Below, one piece after another: positions 23,597 to 35,746 of a stretch of DNA of 64,000 nt. Position numbers and translations under genes: made by a program. Within the stretch, counting starts at the first letter, position 1. The number at the start of each line of letters is the position of its first letter. This DNA comes from Antilocapra americana (Eukaryota > Chordata > Mammalia > Artiodactyla > Antilocapridae). Location: the NCBI GenBank assembly GCA_007570785.1, contig ML664174.1, forward strand, positions 3,220,828-3,284,827, written 5' to 3'. The notes beneath the pieces were generated by a model. The model saw only the letters and a list, made by a program, of their open reading frames with translations. It ran no database searches and had not been told where the DNA came from.

Positions 23597-23924
23597 AGTA
23601 TATCCACTGAATTGTACCAAACCCCAGTGACCTACCACTATTTTAAAAAGAAATTTCCAAAACCCTCAAAAAGATAAAGCCTTTATACTATATCCTAAGC
23701 CCCTGGTTTTTCCTTCAAGAAAAAAATTGTTTTAACGAGCATTACTCACTTGAAATGAGTCCTCTCTTGCTGTAAACATTCTTTAACAAACCCTAACAAT
23801 AGGCAGATGAGACCAGAAGCACGTATCACTCTATTTGACCCTTTCCTCCATGTTCCCAGTCCTGGCAGGCACTTAACAGTGTATCTGATTCAGATATTAA
23901 TAACCAGGTGAGTAAATTTTATAA

Positions 23925-24070
23925 TCACCACATTATAGAGGAAGGAATCGCAGCTTTAAGAGATTAAGCAATTTGCTAAGACCTCTCAACTCTTAACTAG
24001 ACCAAGATTCAAACCCAGTTTTTCCTTACTCCAGGACCCACATCCTCTTCACTTCATTAATGCTGTCCTA
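23925..24070 (+). mobile_element. MIR SINE relic
   Basis: 'cacattatagaggaaggaatc... agagattaagcaatttgc... aaacccagtttt... ctccaggacccaca'. Confidence 0.65.
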
Positions 24071-24084
24071 CTAGCAGATCACCA

Positions 24085-24235
24085 GAGTATTCATTCATTC
24101 AATACATAATTACTGAGCACCTACCCTGTGTATGGTATCCTGATAGACAGTGTAGAGACACATATTCTTTGTCCTTCATAGACCAAAGTAAGATAACAGA
24201 GAGACAATAAACAAATGAATAAACTAATAAATGTA
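24085..24235 (+). mobile_element. L2-type 3' end relic
   Basis: 'ttcattcattcaatacat... attactgagcacctaccctg' and later 'ataaacaaatgaataaac' follow the usual L2-end pattern. Confidence 0.6.
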
Positions 24236-24310
24236 TAATCTGAATGGCAACAAATACAATAAGGGAGAAGAACAGGCTGCAGAGTATAGAGTTGTAGGGA
24301 GTTTGCCTAA

Positions 24311-24589
24311 ATATTCATTGGAAGGACTGATGCTGAAGCTGAAGCTCCGATACTTTGCCCACCTGGTGCGAAGAGCTGACTCATTAGCAAAGACTCTGAT
24401 GCTGGGAAAGACTGAAGGCAGGAGGAGGAGGGGACGACAGAGGATGAGATGGTTGGATGGCATCAGCGGCTCGATGGACCTGAGTTTGAATAAGCTCCGG
24501 GAGTTGGTGATGGTCAGGGACACCTGGTGCACTGCAGTCCACGGGGTCACAAAGAGCTGGACATGATTGAGAGACTGAACTGAACTGAG
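24311..24589 (+). mobile_element. BovB 3' fragment, sense
   Basis: Encodes, in one 111-codon frame starting just before the element, the C-terminal BovB text '[17 protein letters not shown]... [19 protein letters not shown]', then ends 'gagactgaactgaactga'. 5'-truncated to about 280 bases. Confidence 0.9.
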
Positions 24590-25443
24590 TTTACATAATG
24601 CAATCCAGCCCTTCACAGGCATGCAGTATCAAGACGCTAATCTCTGCTTGATAGCTGCCCCTGCTTATAAGTAGATGAAGCGATAACAAAAGTCAGGTCA
24701 GATCAATTTCTGCTACACATACTGAGAAAGAAAAATTCTTCCTGAAGGAGGCAGAACTCTGTAGTCTGATGTAAGTTAGCTGCTCCTCTGGAGAGGTAAT
24801 TTCCATTTCTGATAAATCACATAAGCTATTTCTGATGCACTTCAATGAGCTCAAGGGTCCTGCTCGGAAAATTTCATGCACAGGGTCTTCTGTTTGCCCC
24901 TTCAGCTCCACTCTGTACCTCTAACCACACTCGTAAGCCCGGAAGCTAGCCTGTATGAACTGCACTCCTGGGCTCTCTGGCTTTCCAGCCTGGGATGGGT
25001 TTGGCCAGTGAGATGCACCAGCAGGAGACTGGAGGGCAAGGGGCACAAAGAGAGTGAGCCTGGATATCCATGCCCTGGCTCTCTCTCCCTGTAGAGATGC
25101 CATGGGTTGGCTAAACCCCTCTAATGAAGACTTCTGCTTCTGGGAGATGGCATCTTCTATAAAGCTCCCTTCTTCTGCTCTAGTGCCAGCTCCCTTGCCT
25201 TGTCCCTTCAGGTAAGAGTACCAAAGGCTCCCCTAGTTACCAGCCCTGAGGGGCATCCCCGGTGGTCGTATCCCCAAACCCCACACATACCGTAACAAAC
25301 AACCTCTCTCCAACTGTCTTCACATCACCTGTTTGGAGTGAGCCATTTGCTTTCTACCAAGATCTAAACTAACACAACCACTATCAACTTCATGAGTGGT
25401 CTAGCAACATATGACCAGTCTCCTGGAGTGTCTAATGATCTTT
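24590..25443. other. Unassigned stretch
   Basis: About 850 bases. Short frames on both strands (24,693-25,103) are unsupported. Confidence 0.5.
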
Positions 25444-25450
25444 AAACATT

Positions 25451-26371
25451 CTTTTTATTTTTTAAATTAATTTTTACTGGCATCACTGCAGACAGTGACT
25501 GCAGCCATGAACTTGAAAGACACTTGCTCCTTGGAAGAAAAGCTATGACCAACCTAGACAGCAGCTGTTACTAAAGCTGAAGTTTCAGTATTTTGACCAT
25601 CTGGCTCAGTAGGAAAGACTCTGATGATAGGAAAGATTGAGGGCAAGAGGAGAATGGGGTGACAAAGGATGAGACGTTAGATAGCATCATTGACTCGATA
25701 GACGTGAATTTTGGCAAATTCCAGGTGATACCGAAGGACAGAGGAGCTTGGCAGGCTACAGTTCATGGAGTCGCAAAGAGTAGGACATGACTTAGCGACT
25801 GAATAACAGCAACAACACAGATGATTTACAAAGCTGTGTTAGCTTCTGCTGTACAGCAAAGTGAATTAGTTACATAAATCGTATATCTACTCTGTTTTAG
25901 ATTCTTTTCCCATATAGGCCATCAGAGAGCACTGAGTAGAGCTCCCTGTGCTATACAATAGGTCCTTATTAGTTTTCTATTTTATATATAGTAATGTTTA
26001 TATATCAATTCCACTTTCCCAATTTATCTCCCCACTTTGCCCTTTTCCCCCCTTGGTAGCCATAAGTTTGTTTTCTACATCTAGGGCTATATTTTTGTTT
26101 TGGAGATAAGTTCATTTAAGACTCCACATATAAGTAATATCACATGATATTTGTCTTTTTCTGTCTGACTTACTTCACCCGTATGACAATCTCTAGGTCT
26201 CCATATTGCTGCAAATGACATTATTTTGTTCTGTTTTTATGGCTGAGTGATATTCTATTGTAAACATGTACCACATCTTCTTTATCCATTCCTCCATCGA
26301 TGAACATTTCGGTTACTTCCATGTCCTGGCTATTGTAAAAAGTGCTATAATCAACATTAGGATACATGGAC
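25451..26371 (-). mobile_element. L1 3' end, antisense, split by a BovB insertion
   Basis: After the BovB, 'tacaaagctgtgttagcttc... ctgtacagcaaagtgaat' through 'ttatggctgagtgatattc' to 'tccatgtcctggctattg' is the reverse complement of the L1 ORF2 end and 3' UTR. The 7-base 'aaacatt' occurs at 25,444-25,450 and 26,372-26,378 and may be the target duplication. Confidence 0.85.
25481..25815 (+). mobile_element. BovB 3' fragment with internal deletion, nested in L1
   Basis: The first ~85 bases ('cactgcagacagtgactgc' to 'gaccaacctagacagc') come from further 5' in BovB. The sequence then jumps to 'ctgaagtttcagtattttgacc', skipping roughly 300 bases present in the copies at 61.9 kb and 50.5 kb, and runs to 'gcgactgaataacagcaac'. 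Confidence 0.85.
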
Positions 26372-26378
26372 AAACATT

Positions 26379-27412
26379 TTAAAAAATACAGCCTAGTAGT
26401 GATTATCTAAACTATTTTCCCCTAAACATATTAATCAATTAAGAAACACTAAAGTTAGTGTGCTCATAAGCCTCTTCTGGGGCATTAGGTTTGAAAAATA
26501 CCTCTGAGATATACTTGCAATTAGTTTGCCTGACAAGTTACTTTAACACATAAACACAAAAAGAGTCGTACATTCTATTCCATAAACAATGAAGTCTCAG
26601 TTTTCTGTCCTTTGGGGTACTGGGAAAGAAACGTCAATGACAATTTTTCTTAAAGCCAGTGTCATAATATTGTAGCAGCAAATTTAGTTGCCAAGTCAAA
26701 GCATGATCACAAAAATTCTCTAATCAGCATCTAAGACCAAGGCAAGTTTATAATCAAATCCTAGCAAGATGTATTGGCCTTGCTAGATCCCCGTTTATAT
26801 AAAGGGAGGAGCACCCATACAATATTTCTAACACATCCACACATCTGAAGACTACTCATTACACTGGTGACAGAATTCTAAGATCCGCTATATTCATCAA
26901 AGCTTCTAGTGTGGATCACAGACAAGAAATGCTGAGTTCCCTCCATTATCATCTGTCTCAGGAGTATAGATGTTTTTAGAACTTTCAAATGCTAACTAGC
27001 TATCCCTTCAGTGTATAATTTCTGATTAGAGTACTTCAAATATTAACTAACAGCCTCTGAACTATAGATAAAAAGCAACTAATATAGATTTTACAGTGTC
27101 TACACAGAAATATTTTAAAAGTACAAACAATATGACAGATAAATGCCCTTGGACAGAGCACTGCCATCCCGTGAGGCTTGCTTAGGTCACTTATTCATCT
27201 GTACATAGAGCACATTATTACTGTCTTGTTACATTATTTTTATAACATAAAACTGCATATTCAACACTGATATAAAATCATCATGAAAAGCCATAACAAT
27301 GCCATTGTATGACAGAATAATATTATATTTTAAAATCCCTAATAATCCACTGTCTTAAATAAACTACATTTAATTTCTAAGAAGGCCTTCATAGTTTATT
27401 GAATAACCCTAC
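26379..27412. other. AT-rich unassigned stretch
   Basis: About 1 kb with no recognised repeat, frame or RNA gene. Confidence 0.5.
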
Positions 27413-27760
27413 TGCTTTTGAACTGTGGTGATGGAGAAGACTCTTGAGAGTCCCTTGGACAGCAAGGAGATTCAACTAGACCATCCTAAAGGAAATTAGT
27501 CAGCTGAAACTCCAGTACTTTGGTCACCTGATGCAAAGAACTGACTCTGGAAAAGACACTGATGCTGGGAAAGATTGAGGGCAGGAGGAGAAGGGGACGA
27601 CAGAGGATGAGATGGTTGGATGGCATCATTGACTCAATGGACATGCGCTTGAGTAAACTCTGGGAGTTGGTGATGGACAGGGAGGCCTGGCATGCTATAG
27701 TCCATGGGGTTGCAAAGAGTTGGACATGACTGAGCGACTAAACTGAACTGAATTGAACTG
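27413..27760 (+). mobile_element. BovB 3' fragment, sense
   Basis: Begins 'gcttttgaactgtggtgatgg' and ends 'gagcgactaaactgaactga'. A short segment before 'cagctgaaactccagtac' is deleted relative to other copies. Confidence 0.9.
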
Positions 27761-28785
27761 CCATCTCAGGGACATGCTCTTCCTTTTAAACTGACCATTT
27801 CCTTTTGCTCTGGAGAACAGGTTAAATAGTTTGCAAATCCATGTTTACACCCTTGAACAGGCTCAGTGTGACATACTCAGGTTACACTGTGACACTTCCT
27901 CTTCACTGGCACTATCCTTCTTCAGAACTTCCTCCTGCAGTAGAAGGAGCCACTCGTCCATCCTTTACTCAAGCAGAAGTGGGTGAGCTCCATCCTGTCA
28001 ATCTCAGTTCATTCATTATTAAACAGCTAATGTGAGCATAATTCTGAGGCTGACCTGGGAAGACTGAAAAGAAAAATTTAAGGTGATCATAGGAAGGCTG
28101 TACCCATCTGGCTGAAGATTACTGGCAATTATCCAGTTTTCTTAGGCAGGGAAGAAAACTGAGGCTTATTGGTGGCTAATTGCTTGAAAATATTCAACAG
28201 AATACAATTTCTCAGACATTCAACCAGCTCCCAGAAGCTTTCCTTTTCTAACATGGGTCCAACCCATTACAATTATTTCCAAAGGACTGTCCACAGTAAT
28301 TTATCATAAAGAAATTCCATTGTGTTGTTTGAGATAGAAGGCCAATTAGATGCTTTTAAAATGAAAAACACTCTTCACTGAAATGATGTGTGTTATAATG
28401 ATTCATGTGTAATGTAGTCATGTGAAAGATAGTTCAAAAAATGAGCTATTATATTAAAATCTCTGCTTTGCTCTTAACATAAAAATAAATTTTATGACAG
28501 GCATTCTACATGCAAGTTAGGAATCCATTAACCGATCAGAACCAATTCAGTTAGAAAGTCCTTAAAAGTGAAAGTGAGATACCTATGGTGATTTGTCCAA
28601 GTAGACAGACAGAAAAGGAAGAAACGTATGACAAGGAGGTACTGGGGAAAAGCTGGAGAAGACAGTCTACAGGATATCAGGATGCTAACTGAATTAGACA
28701 TGAACTTAGTAAGAATCCCTAGAAAGATCCTCAGAGACATCTTACGGCTGGGTATAAAGGATTGTAACAGTTTGCTTTTTTAAAA
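27761..28785. other. Unassigned stretch
   Basis: About 1 kb, nothing recognised. Confidence 0.5.
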
Positions 28786-28789
28786 CGGT

Positions 28790-29215
28790 AGCAAAATATC
28801 CACTATTCCTCTCATTAAAAGTGGGTCTTTGCCTCCTCCCTGTGAGTGTGGGTAGGCCTGTGACTCATCCCTTGGTACAGTCACCACATGCCTTGTGAGG
28901 CTGGGTTGGAAATGGCCACGTAACTTACACTTGGTTTGATTGCAATGTGTTTTCTATGTTGCAAGACAGCCGCTATGCAAGAGTCTGACTATTCTAAAAC
29001 TAATGGAGACATCATGTGTGGACCCTTACCAGCCACAGGGAATATCAGCTGCCAGTCACCGGATGGTCCATCTTGCACATCCAGCCCAGTTAAACCTTTG
29101 GATGTTTGCAGCCCAGTATACATCTGACTGCAATTATATGCAGGAACTAAGTGAGAACTTCCCAGATAAGCCCTTCAGAATTTCTGGCCCTGGGGCAACT
29201 TAACTTATAGCAATG
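28790..29215 (+). mobile_element. Old MaLR/MLT-type LTR relic (family uncertain)
   Basis: 'aaaagtgggtctttgcctcc... ggtaggcctgtgactcatcc' followed 200 bases later by 'ccatcttgcacatccagccc... tgactgcaattatatgcagg' and 'cccagataagccc' follows the order of an old mammalian MaLR-type LTR. Strongly diverged. Confidence 0.45.
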
Positions 29216-30268
29216 GTAACCAAAACAAAGGCTGATTCCTTGACCTACAGGAGATCTGAGTGTGAATTTTACAGAACGAATACTCTGGGACTGCATTAGG
29301 CAAAGTTAAAAGGTCAAAGCGGCTTTTCTGGCAAACTGTCCAAATAACTGTAGCACCTTCTTTTCTTTCCAGATCTAGAAAAGTGCCCCTCTTCTCCAGA
29401 TATTAAATAAAACTCAAATAAATTACCCTTCACTCCAGAAGCCATTGTCTCTCCTATTTGATTTCACCAGAAATCCCACTGAGTACTAAAATATTTTCTC
29501 AAAACATATATTTTTGAGATACAAAAACAAAAAATTTTAAACTATTTTGTTGTTTTTAAGATTCACCTGAATCCAATCCTTCTTAGTTGCTCCTGAACTA
29601 AGCCTTTTTCACCAATAACAGCTTTATTTTTAAAGGTTTCACGAGCTCTGAATCAAGATCTGTTGTGACTCATGTGCTGTGTGGGTAGCAGCTAAAGACT
29701 TTCTGGAAGGGTAAGTTACTCCGGGGAAAACATCCCAAATGATTTTGAAAAATACACTGTAACAGTTTTAAAACATCCATGGCAGGATCTGCAGGCAGCC
29801 CTAGAATTAACTGCATGGAGGATTAGCAGCAGGTACGTGGTTAGAAATGGAATAATCTGGAAAATAACATTTTAAAGAATAGGGTCAAACAAAGGTGTAT
29901 GCTCACCGAAAAGCATCTGATGATTGGCCCAACAGGAAAATGGATGCTTTGGAATTATAAGGCATTGGAAGGAAGCGCGAAGAGTCTAGTTCAGTCTCAA
30001 AATAAGATCACTCTCTCATTCACACACAAACGCACACATACACACAATTTTCCCTTGGAAAATCATCTTAGAGCCATAAAATCAGACTTCTATTTATTAT
30101 AGTTCTTCATGGAGATCCTCCTGCACTGATTTTGCCTCCCACATAACATTAAAAGGACCCAACATGAATCAGGCTGACCAAATCTCTTGGTCAGCTCACA
30201 GCCAAAACTTGGCAAAACCACAACATAGAAAAATTACATTCATTACCCTCCTGCTTTTCCCTTCTGTA
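29216..30268. other. Unassigned stretch
   Basis: About 1.05 kb. Includes a small CA-rich tract at about 30,020-30,047. No gene recognised. Confidence 0.5.
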
Positions 30269-30269
30269 C

Positions 30270-30990
30270 TTTACACCCCCTGAAGCACACTACCCCGTTG
30301 ACCGATCCACTTCTCTATCCCCTCTCTGAGCAAGTACATGTGACCTATTCGATTGACCATCCTTGATAAGAGACAATCTCCACAACGGGACTTTTCCAAC
30401 TCCCCTTCCCCTTCCAAAAGTTGTCCCTCCGATTTCCCATTCTCTGAATGCTAAAATCCCTCTCTGGCACCTCCAAGGTCTTTGGGGAAAAAAAATTCAA
30501 ACTCCATATCTTGGTATTTAAGAGTAACCACAGTTTATAAGATCCAACCTCTCTTGATAGCTTTGTTTCTCATGCTTTTCTTCTCCGGACAAAGGCAGTT
30601 GTTATTAATCACTTCTTTTTTATCTTCTGGTTGCTGTTCACCACGTACTTGCCCCAAAATACCATATTTTTGTCTGTTCCTTGCCTCCAACCCAGAATGC
30701 CCTCCTCCCACTCCAAACATACTCAAGTTCAGCTTTCTTTTAAGACTCAGATCAAGTCGGACCATCTCTGTGAAGACTGCTCCCCCAACCCAAGCCCTGG
30801 TGATAATGTCCGCCTCCGATCACAATGCTACTCATCTGTTTTCATTTCTCTTTCTCGATGTGGGACAGCAACAGCATTGTGTCTCTCTGGTACCTCTGAC
30901 AAACCAGGCTCCAGACTCAACTTATATCGGACAATGTTCATGCTGTCAAGAGAAAATCTACAGCGCAAACGCTTGACTTGGTACTCTTCC
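30270..30990 (+). mobile_element. L2 LINE relic
   Basis: Best match is 30,660-30,860: 'ttccttgcctccaacccagaatgccctcc', then 'agactcagatcaagtcggacc' and 'gaagactgctcccccaac', the L2 coding end. The 164-codon frame at 30,482-30,976 crosses this and is not a gene. Confidence 0.6.
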
Positions 30991-31116
30991 CAGGGAGGTT
31001 TGGGAAGACTATCAAGTAGATAGTATATAGTTTGTATCAAGTATTTAGGTTGCTGTTGGTTTTTTTCTTTTTCATTGCTTCCAAAAATGCAGTAACTCTC
31101 AGGGATAAATGTAAAG

Positions 31117-31171
31117 ATATAAGTATATATATATACTTATATATAAATGTTGAGGTATATATATATATAGC
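31117..31171. repeat. (TA)n-rich tract
   Basis: Two TA runs separated by a short spacer, self-complementary. Confidence 0.85.
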
Positions 31172-31421
31172 TCCTTAGGAGCCAAATTAAACAGATATTG
31201 AGGCAGCTCAGCTGACCCTTTAGACCAAAGTAAATCTTCTTCAACATTTGCTTTCCCATCACAGCCTGTATGCCACGGTAATTAGGTCAGACACCTGCAC
31301 ACTCTTTCAACTTCCCTTGCCCACCTCCTTCCTTTTTTGTCCTGATGTGTGTCCTCCCTGTGCCAAGTCACCCCTCTATTTGAGGACTTAAAACATCCAG
31401 TTGTCGAGCAGGTGATCTGGC

Positions 31422-31692
31422 TCTTTTGTGGGAGGAGGGTCTGTGCTGGTTCTTCATTGCTGCGTGGGCTTTTCTTTAGCTACTCTTCCTTGCAATACAC
31501 AGGCTTCTTTGCTGCAGAGCATGGGCCTTAGGGTGTGAAGGCTTCAGTAGTTGTGGCTCCTGGGCTCTAGGGCACAGGTTCAGCAGTTGGTTGCTCCGCA
31601 GCATATGGGATCTTCCCGGACTAAGGATTGAACCTGTGTCTCCTGCATTGGCAGGCAGATTCTTTACCACTGAACCAACAAGGAAGCCCAGG
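31422..31692 (-). mobile_element. CHR-type SINE, antisense, 8-bp duplication
   Basis: From 'cttcattgctgcgtgggctt' through 'cttcagtagttgtggctcc' to 'actgaaccaacaaggaagccc'. 'gatctggc' flanks it at 31,414-31,421 and 31,693-31,700. Confidence 0.87.
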
Positions 31693-31700
31693 GATCTGGC

Positions 31701-33510
31701 CGTTTAAGAGTTAGTCTGAGCAGCTGAGGGGCTAGCTGGTGATTCTGGAAGAGAGGGAGCATTTGCTTTCTGTGGGGTGAACCTCCATCAATGAGAAATA
31801 GGAACTGGGAGGAACAAGGCTGATCGATTCTTCCTCCTCTTTCACTTTTTAGCTACTCCAGATGGGGTTCTTTTTTTGCCATCCACATGGGCAAAACGCT
31901 GCATGTACTGAGTGAATGCAGCTTCTGTGTCCTTTGTCTCTCTGCGGCTCATTGTGAGATGGTGACCAATGTGTAATACTTTGCATCACATCACTTCCCG
32001 TCTTCCTGTATCAAGTCTCTTTTTCTTTTCCTCTTCCTGCTTTGTACCTACATCTCCCTATAAAGGGGTTAGCATCTTAATCCTTGCCTCAGGCTCTGCA
32101 GTGCTCAGGCTAAGATAGTTCCCTTTATAATCATCCTATTTTATCGAGACCTGGAATTCCACTTCACAGAATGGAGTACAAATAACAGCTTTCCAGGAGT
32201 ATCACTAAGTGCAAGACTTGAACTCCCATCTCCCAGTTTATCGAAAGTCTGCCAGTCTTTCTGGACTCTCTCTTCTCTCATCGACTCCAAAGCTTGATAA
32301 TTTATGGAGAGCCAGATCTGCATATGTCTGAATCACTAATGAAATCAGGATAGCTCTTTGAGGCTGGAAGACTTCCAGGTCTTGCATTTAAGGATTGGTT
32401 TATGTATCTCTTGTCCTTTTCTCCTTCATCCCAGCTAAGAGCTGAAGAAAACTATGGTGGCTTCCTTGTCTTGAGATAGGAACCACAAGTTGGAAATGAC
32501 AGAGTTGTTCAGATAGCCCTGGACAACTTATCTCCGGAATAAGGCCTACATATGAGGGGTAATTCTTCCCACCTTGCCCAAGCCTCTGCGTTTTAAAGTC
32601 TCTTTTAGTATATAACCTAATCTGTTCCTTGTTTTCTCTGACTGCTCTGAAATCCTGCTGTCACCTTACTGAGAGATGTCTCTATGGACCATGTCACTGC
32701 TTTTGCTGCTGGTGCTGAAGTCTGTTATCACCGCCTGCTGAAATGCCAGCATTCTGAAGATGTATTCTCCTGTGTGACTCACAAAGTTCTTATTTCCAGT
32801 CACGAACTCATAGTGAGGCCAGCTCAGTCTATGTGAACAAGAGGAAATCAGTCATCTATGCAAGACTCTGCTCATTGCTCGTTATTTCCCAGTATCTTTC
32901 TCCCTCATTTCCTTACTAATGGAAACCTGCTTTTGTAATGGAGTAGCATTTGCCATCCTCCCACCCAATACAGCTTTTGCCCAAGGTTAAATAAAAAGCT
33001 ATAGTTCCCCAACTCCTTGGGTCTGAGGCTGCCCACATGACACGGGATTGAAAGAAGTGACTTTAGGGAAGATTTTCATTTCCCAAAATAAGCACCCCCC
33101 TTGGTACCACGACACTTCCTTTTCCTTCTTAGTAAATGGAGAGCGAGCATCAGACTGAAGGTGGAACAGCCATTCTACAACCTTGAGGAGGAGAGATGCT
33201 TGAGATAGTAGAGCAGGAAGACAGAAACCTCCTGAAACACTGACCACATCATGGAGCCACTTGTTTGCTATATGAAGAAAAGTAAACCCCACTGTGGCTA
33301 AGTTTCCACAGTCAGGACTCTGTCATGTCCAGGCAAAAGCAATCTCTAATGGACATGCCCCACCAGAAGCCCTGGGCTTCTCTCGCGCATTTTGTCAAAC
33401 TGTACCCAGCAGCCTTCAAGTCATACTTCAATTGTTTTTCTCCAAAACAAACAAAATTCAAATTCTACCTTACAAAAAGTGCAGTACACCAAAATTACTC
33501 ATTCAAGTGA
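31701..33510. other. Unassigned stretch
   Basis: About 1.8 kb with no recognised repeat. Several 60-97 codon frames (for example 32,999-33,292 minus) lack any known domain. Confidence 0.5.
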
Positions 33511-33708
33511 GTGAATGAGTGAAAATCACTCTGTTGTGTCCGACTCTTTGTGACCCCATGGACCACAGAGTCCATGGAATTCTCCAGGCCAGAATACTGG
33601 AGTGGGTAGCCGTTCCCTTTTCCAGGGCATCTTCCCAACCCAGGGATCAAACTCAGGTGTCCCACATTGCAGGCGGATTCTTTACCAGCTGAGCCACCGG
33701 GGAAGCCC
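33511..33708 (-). mobile_element. Bov-tA SINE, antisense
   Basis: gtgaatgagtgaaaat-type head, 'cactctgttgtgtccgactc', ending 'gagccaccggggaagccc'. It seems to have entered L2-like sequence that continues at the right. Confidence 0.9.
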
Positions 33709-33850
33709 ATGTTTACTGCTTGTGTTTCCCGCTAGACTCTAAACTCCATGAAGGCAGGATCCATGGGGGTCTTCCTCACTGCCTTAACCTCAGTGCCCAG
33801 CACATTGCCTGGGCTATGTCTCCAAATGTATCCTGGAGAGAATGGTGACT
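33709..33850 (+). mobile_element. L2 3' end relic
   Basis: 'gctagactctaaactccatgaaggcagg' order, then 'cagtgcccagcacattgcc'. Confidence 0.65.
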
Positions 33851-33929
33851 AAATGAGAGAATGAAAATACCCTATTATCTACTTACTTAGATGACTCATT
33901 ATTGAAATGCAACTCATTCATACACTTAT

Positions 33930-34075
33930 TTTATTCATTCATATAACCAATATTAATGGCCTATTCTGGAACAGGCATAGTGACAGTAACTGAAGATCTT
34001 TATTCCACCCATAAGGCAGTTATTGCCCTCAATGAACTTAACTTCTAGTGGGAGGGACAATCAATTCTTAAACAA
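33930..34075 (+). mobile_element. L2-type 3' end relic
   Basis: 'ttattcattcatataacc... acaggcatagtgacag' then 'tgccctcaatgaacttaac' and 'ttctagtgggagggac'. Confidence 0.55.
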
Positions 34076-34156
34076 AAAAATAAGAGATTCAGATAGTGCT
34101 AAGTATAATAGGCAAAGAAGCTTCTTCACCTGGGGGATTCCTGGAAGACCATATGT

Positions 34157-34366
34157 GTGTGTGTGTGTTAGTCGCTCAGTCGTGTCCAGCTCTTTGCAAT
34201 TCCATGGACTGTAGACCACCAGGCTCCTCTGTTTGTGGAATTTTCCAGGCAAAAATACTGGAGTGGGTTGACATTCCCTTCTCCAGGGGATCTTCCCGAC
34301 CCAGGGGTCGAACCTGGGTTTCCTGAATTGTAGACAAATTCTTTACCATCTGAGCCATCAGGTAAG
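34157..34366 (-). mobile_element. Bov-tA SINE, antisense, 17-bp target-site duplication
   Basis: gtgtgt head, 'tagtcgctcagtcgtgtcc', ending 'gagccatcaggtaag'. 'cctggaagaccatatgt' is repeated exactly at 34,140-34,156 and 34,367-34,383. Confidence 0.95.
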
Positions 34367-34647
34367 CCTGGAAGACCATATGTAAGTATAGTTTATTGTC
34401 AGTATATCAACAGTATATCAGTATATAAACATAATCCCATCAATCTAAACAGTCCAAATTCTGAGAACTGTTTTCTAAAGACTAGCAAGGAGATGGTCAA
34501 TTTCCTTTTCTGAATTTAGGATTACATGCATTTCTTTTTCTTAATTTTTAAACATTTTAATTTTTAATTGGAGGACAATTGCTTTACAATGTTGTGTTGG
34601 CTTCTGCCCTATAACATCACGAATTAGTTGTAACTATACACATATGT

Positions 34648-34842
34648 GGACTTCCCTGGTGGCTCAGATGGTAAAGAATCTGCCTGCAATGCAGGAGACC
34701 CTGGTTCCATCCCTGGAGAAGGAAATGGCAACCCATTCCAGTATTCTTGCCTGGAGAATTCCACGGACAGAGGAACCTGGTGGGCTACAGTTCACGGGGT
34801 CGCAAAGTGTCAGACACAACTGAGCAACTAACGCACACACAC
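34648..34842 (+). mobile_element. Bov-tA SINE nested in L1, 10-bp duplication
   Basis: 'ggacttccctggtggctcag' to 'cacaactgagcaactaac' with a CA tail. 'acacatatgt' lies at 34,638-34,647 and 34,843-34,852. Confidence 0.93.
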
Positions 34843-34869
34843 ACACATATGTACATATGTATTATACAT

Positions 34870-34906
<37 letters not shown>
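34870..34906. repeat. (CA)n(TA)n compound microsatellite
   Basis: About 11 CA units pass directly into about 7 TA units, next to the CA tail of the nested SINE. Likely length-variable. Confidence 0.92.
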
Positions 34907-35127
34907 CACATATCCTCTCCGTCTTGAACCTCTCTCCCCACCCCATTCTTGCCCCTTTAGACACCAGGCTGGGCTACCTGTGTTATATAGCAGCTTCCCA
35001 CTAACTATCTGTTTTACAAATGGTAGTGTATATATGTCAATGCTATTTTTTTAATTTGTCCCACCCTCCTCTTCCCTGGCTGTGTCCACAAGTCTCTTCT
35101 CTATGTCTGAGGATTACATGCATTTCT

Positions 35128-35738
35128 GAAGAAAATAAAGGCAGACAAAGAAAGGGAGGGAGGAAGAGAGCAAGAAGAAGGAATTTTATCCCCCTGTTAA
35201 ATAGCCTTCCTCTTCCCTGGCTGAACAGAGATGCTACACAGGAGAGAAACAAGGCCAAGGGGGAGGGTCTTTTGTGAAAGTAGACGATGCTGGAGAGAAA
35301 TAGTATCCCATGAGAACAGCCTCTGAGCTCTCCTATGCTCAAAAGAATGTACTGTATGAATTTTGCAGTGCACGTTTGTATTTCAAACCCTCCAACAGCC
35401 TCAATCATTGTTGCCCCTCAAATCCCCTCTGGTTCTCTGATGTGGTTACTGACTCCCTAAGTGACCTCTCCTGAGTCCTAGGAGAACCACTAAGACTTTC
35501 CACATGGGCTCTGCCTTCTTTCCACCATGTGAGCTTCAAGAACAGGAGAAGCTGCTTCTTAAAGAATGTGTACCCTTGTAAGAACTGAAGGGAAGAATAC
35601 CTTTAATTTCTAAAATCCAGACATGGCTATAATATCACCTAGCTCAGGCATCCTAGCAACTAACATCACATGTCTTTATATACTGAGTTAGTTTGGCAAC
35701 TTTATGAAGGAAATAAAATTAACTTGGTTATGTTAGTT
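35128..35738. other. Unassigned stretch
   Basis: About 610 bases without a recognised repeat. A 121-codon minus frame (35,043-35,408) overlaps the L1 end and has no known domain. Confidence 0.5.
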
Positions 35739-35746
35739 AGAAATGC

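Larger units (their letters stand above)
34536..35109 (-). mobile_element. L1 3' UTR, antisense, 18-bp target-site duplication, with nested SINE
   Basis: The reverse complement is a ruminant L1 3' UTR ('tttttaattggaggacaattg' at its A-tail end; 'gtccacaagtctcttctc' at its truncated 5' end). 'aggattacatgcatttct' occurs exactly at 34,518-34,535 and 35,110-35,127. It is interrupted by a SINE and a microsatellite. Confidence 0.95.

Noticed and set aside
30482..30976. 164-codon open frame as a possible exon
   Set aside because: Overlaps an L2 relic and does not follow the L2 protein consistently.
34832..34912. CRISPR-like or tandem functional array
   Set aside because: Simple CA/TA microsatellite without unique spacers; the genome is mammalian.
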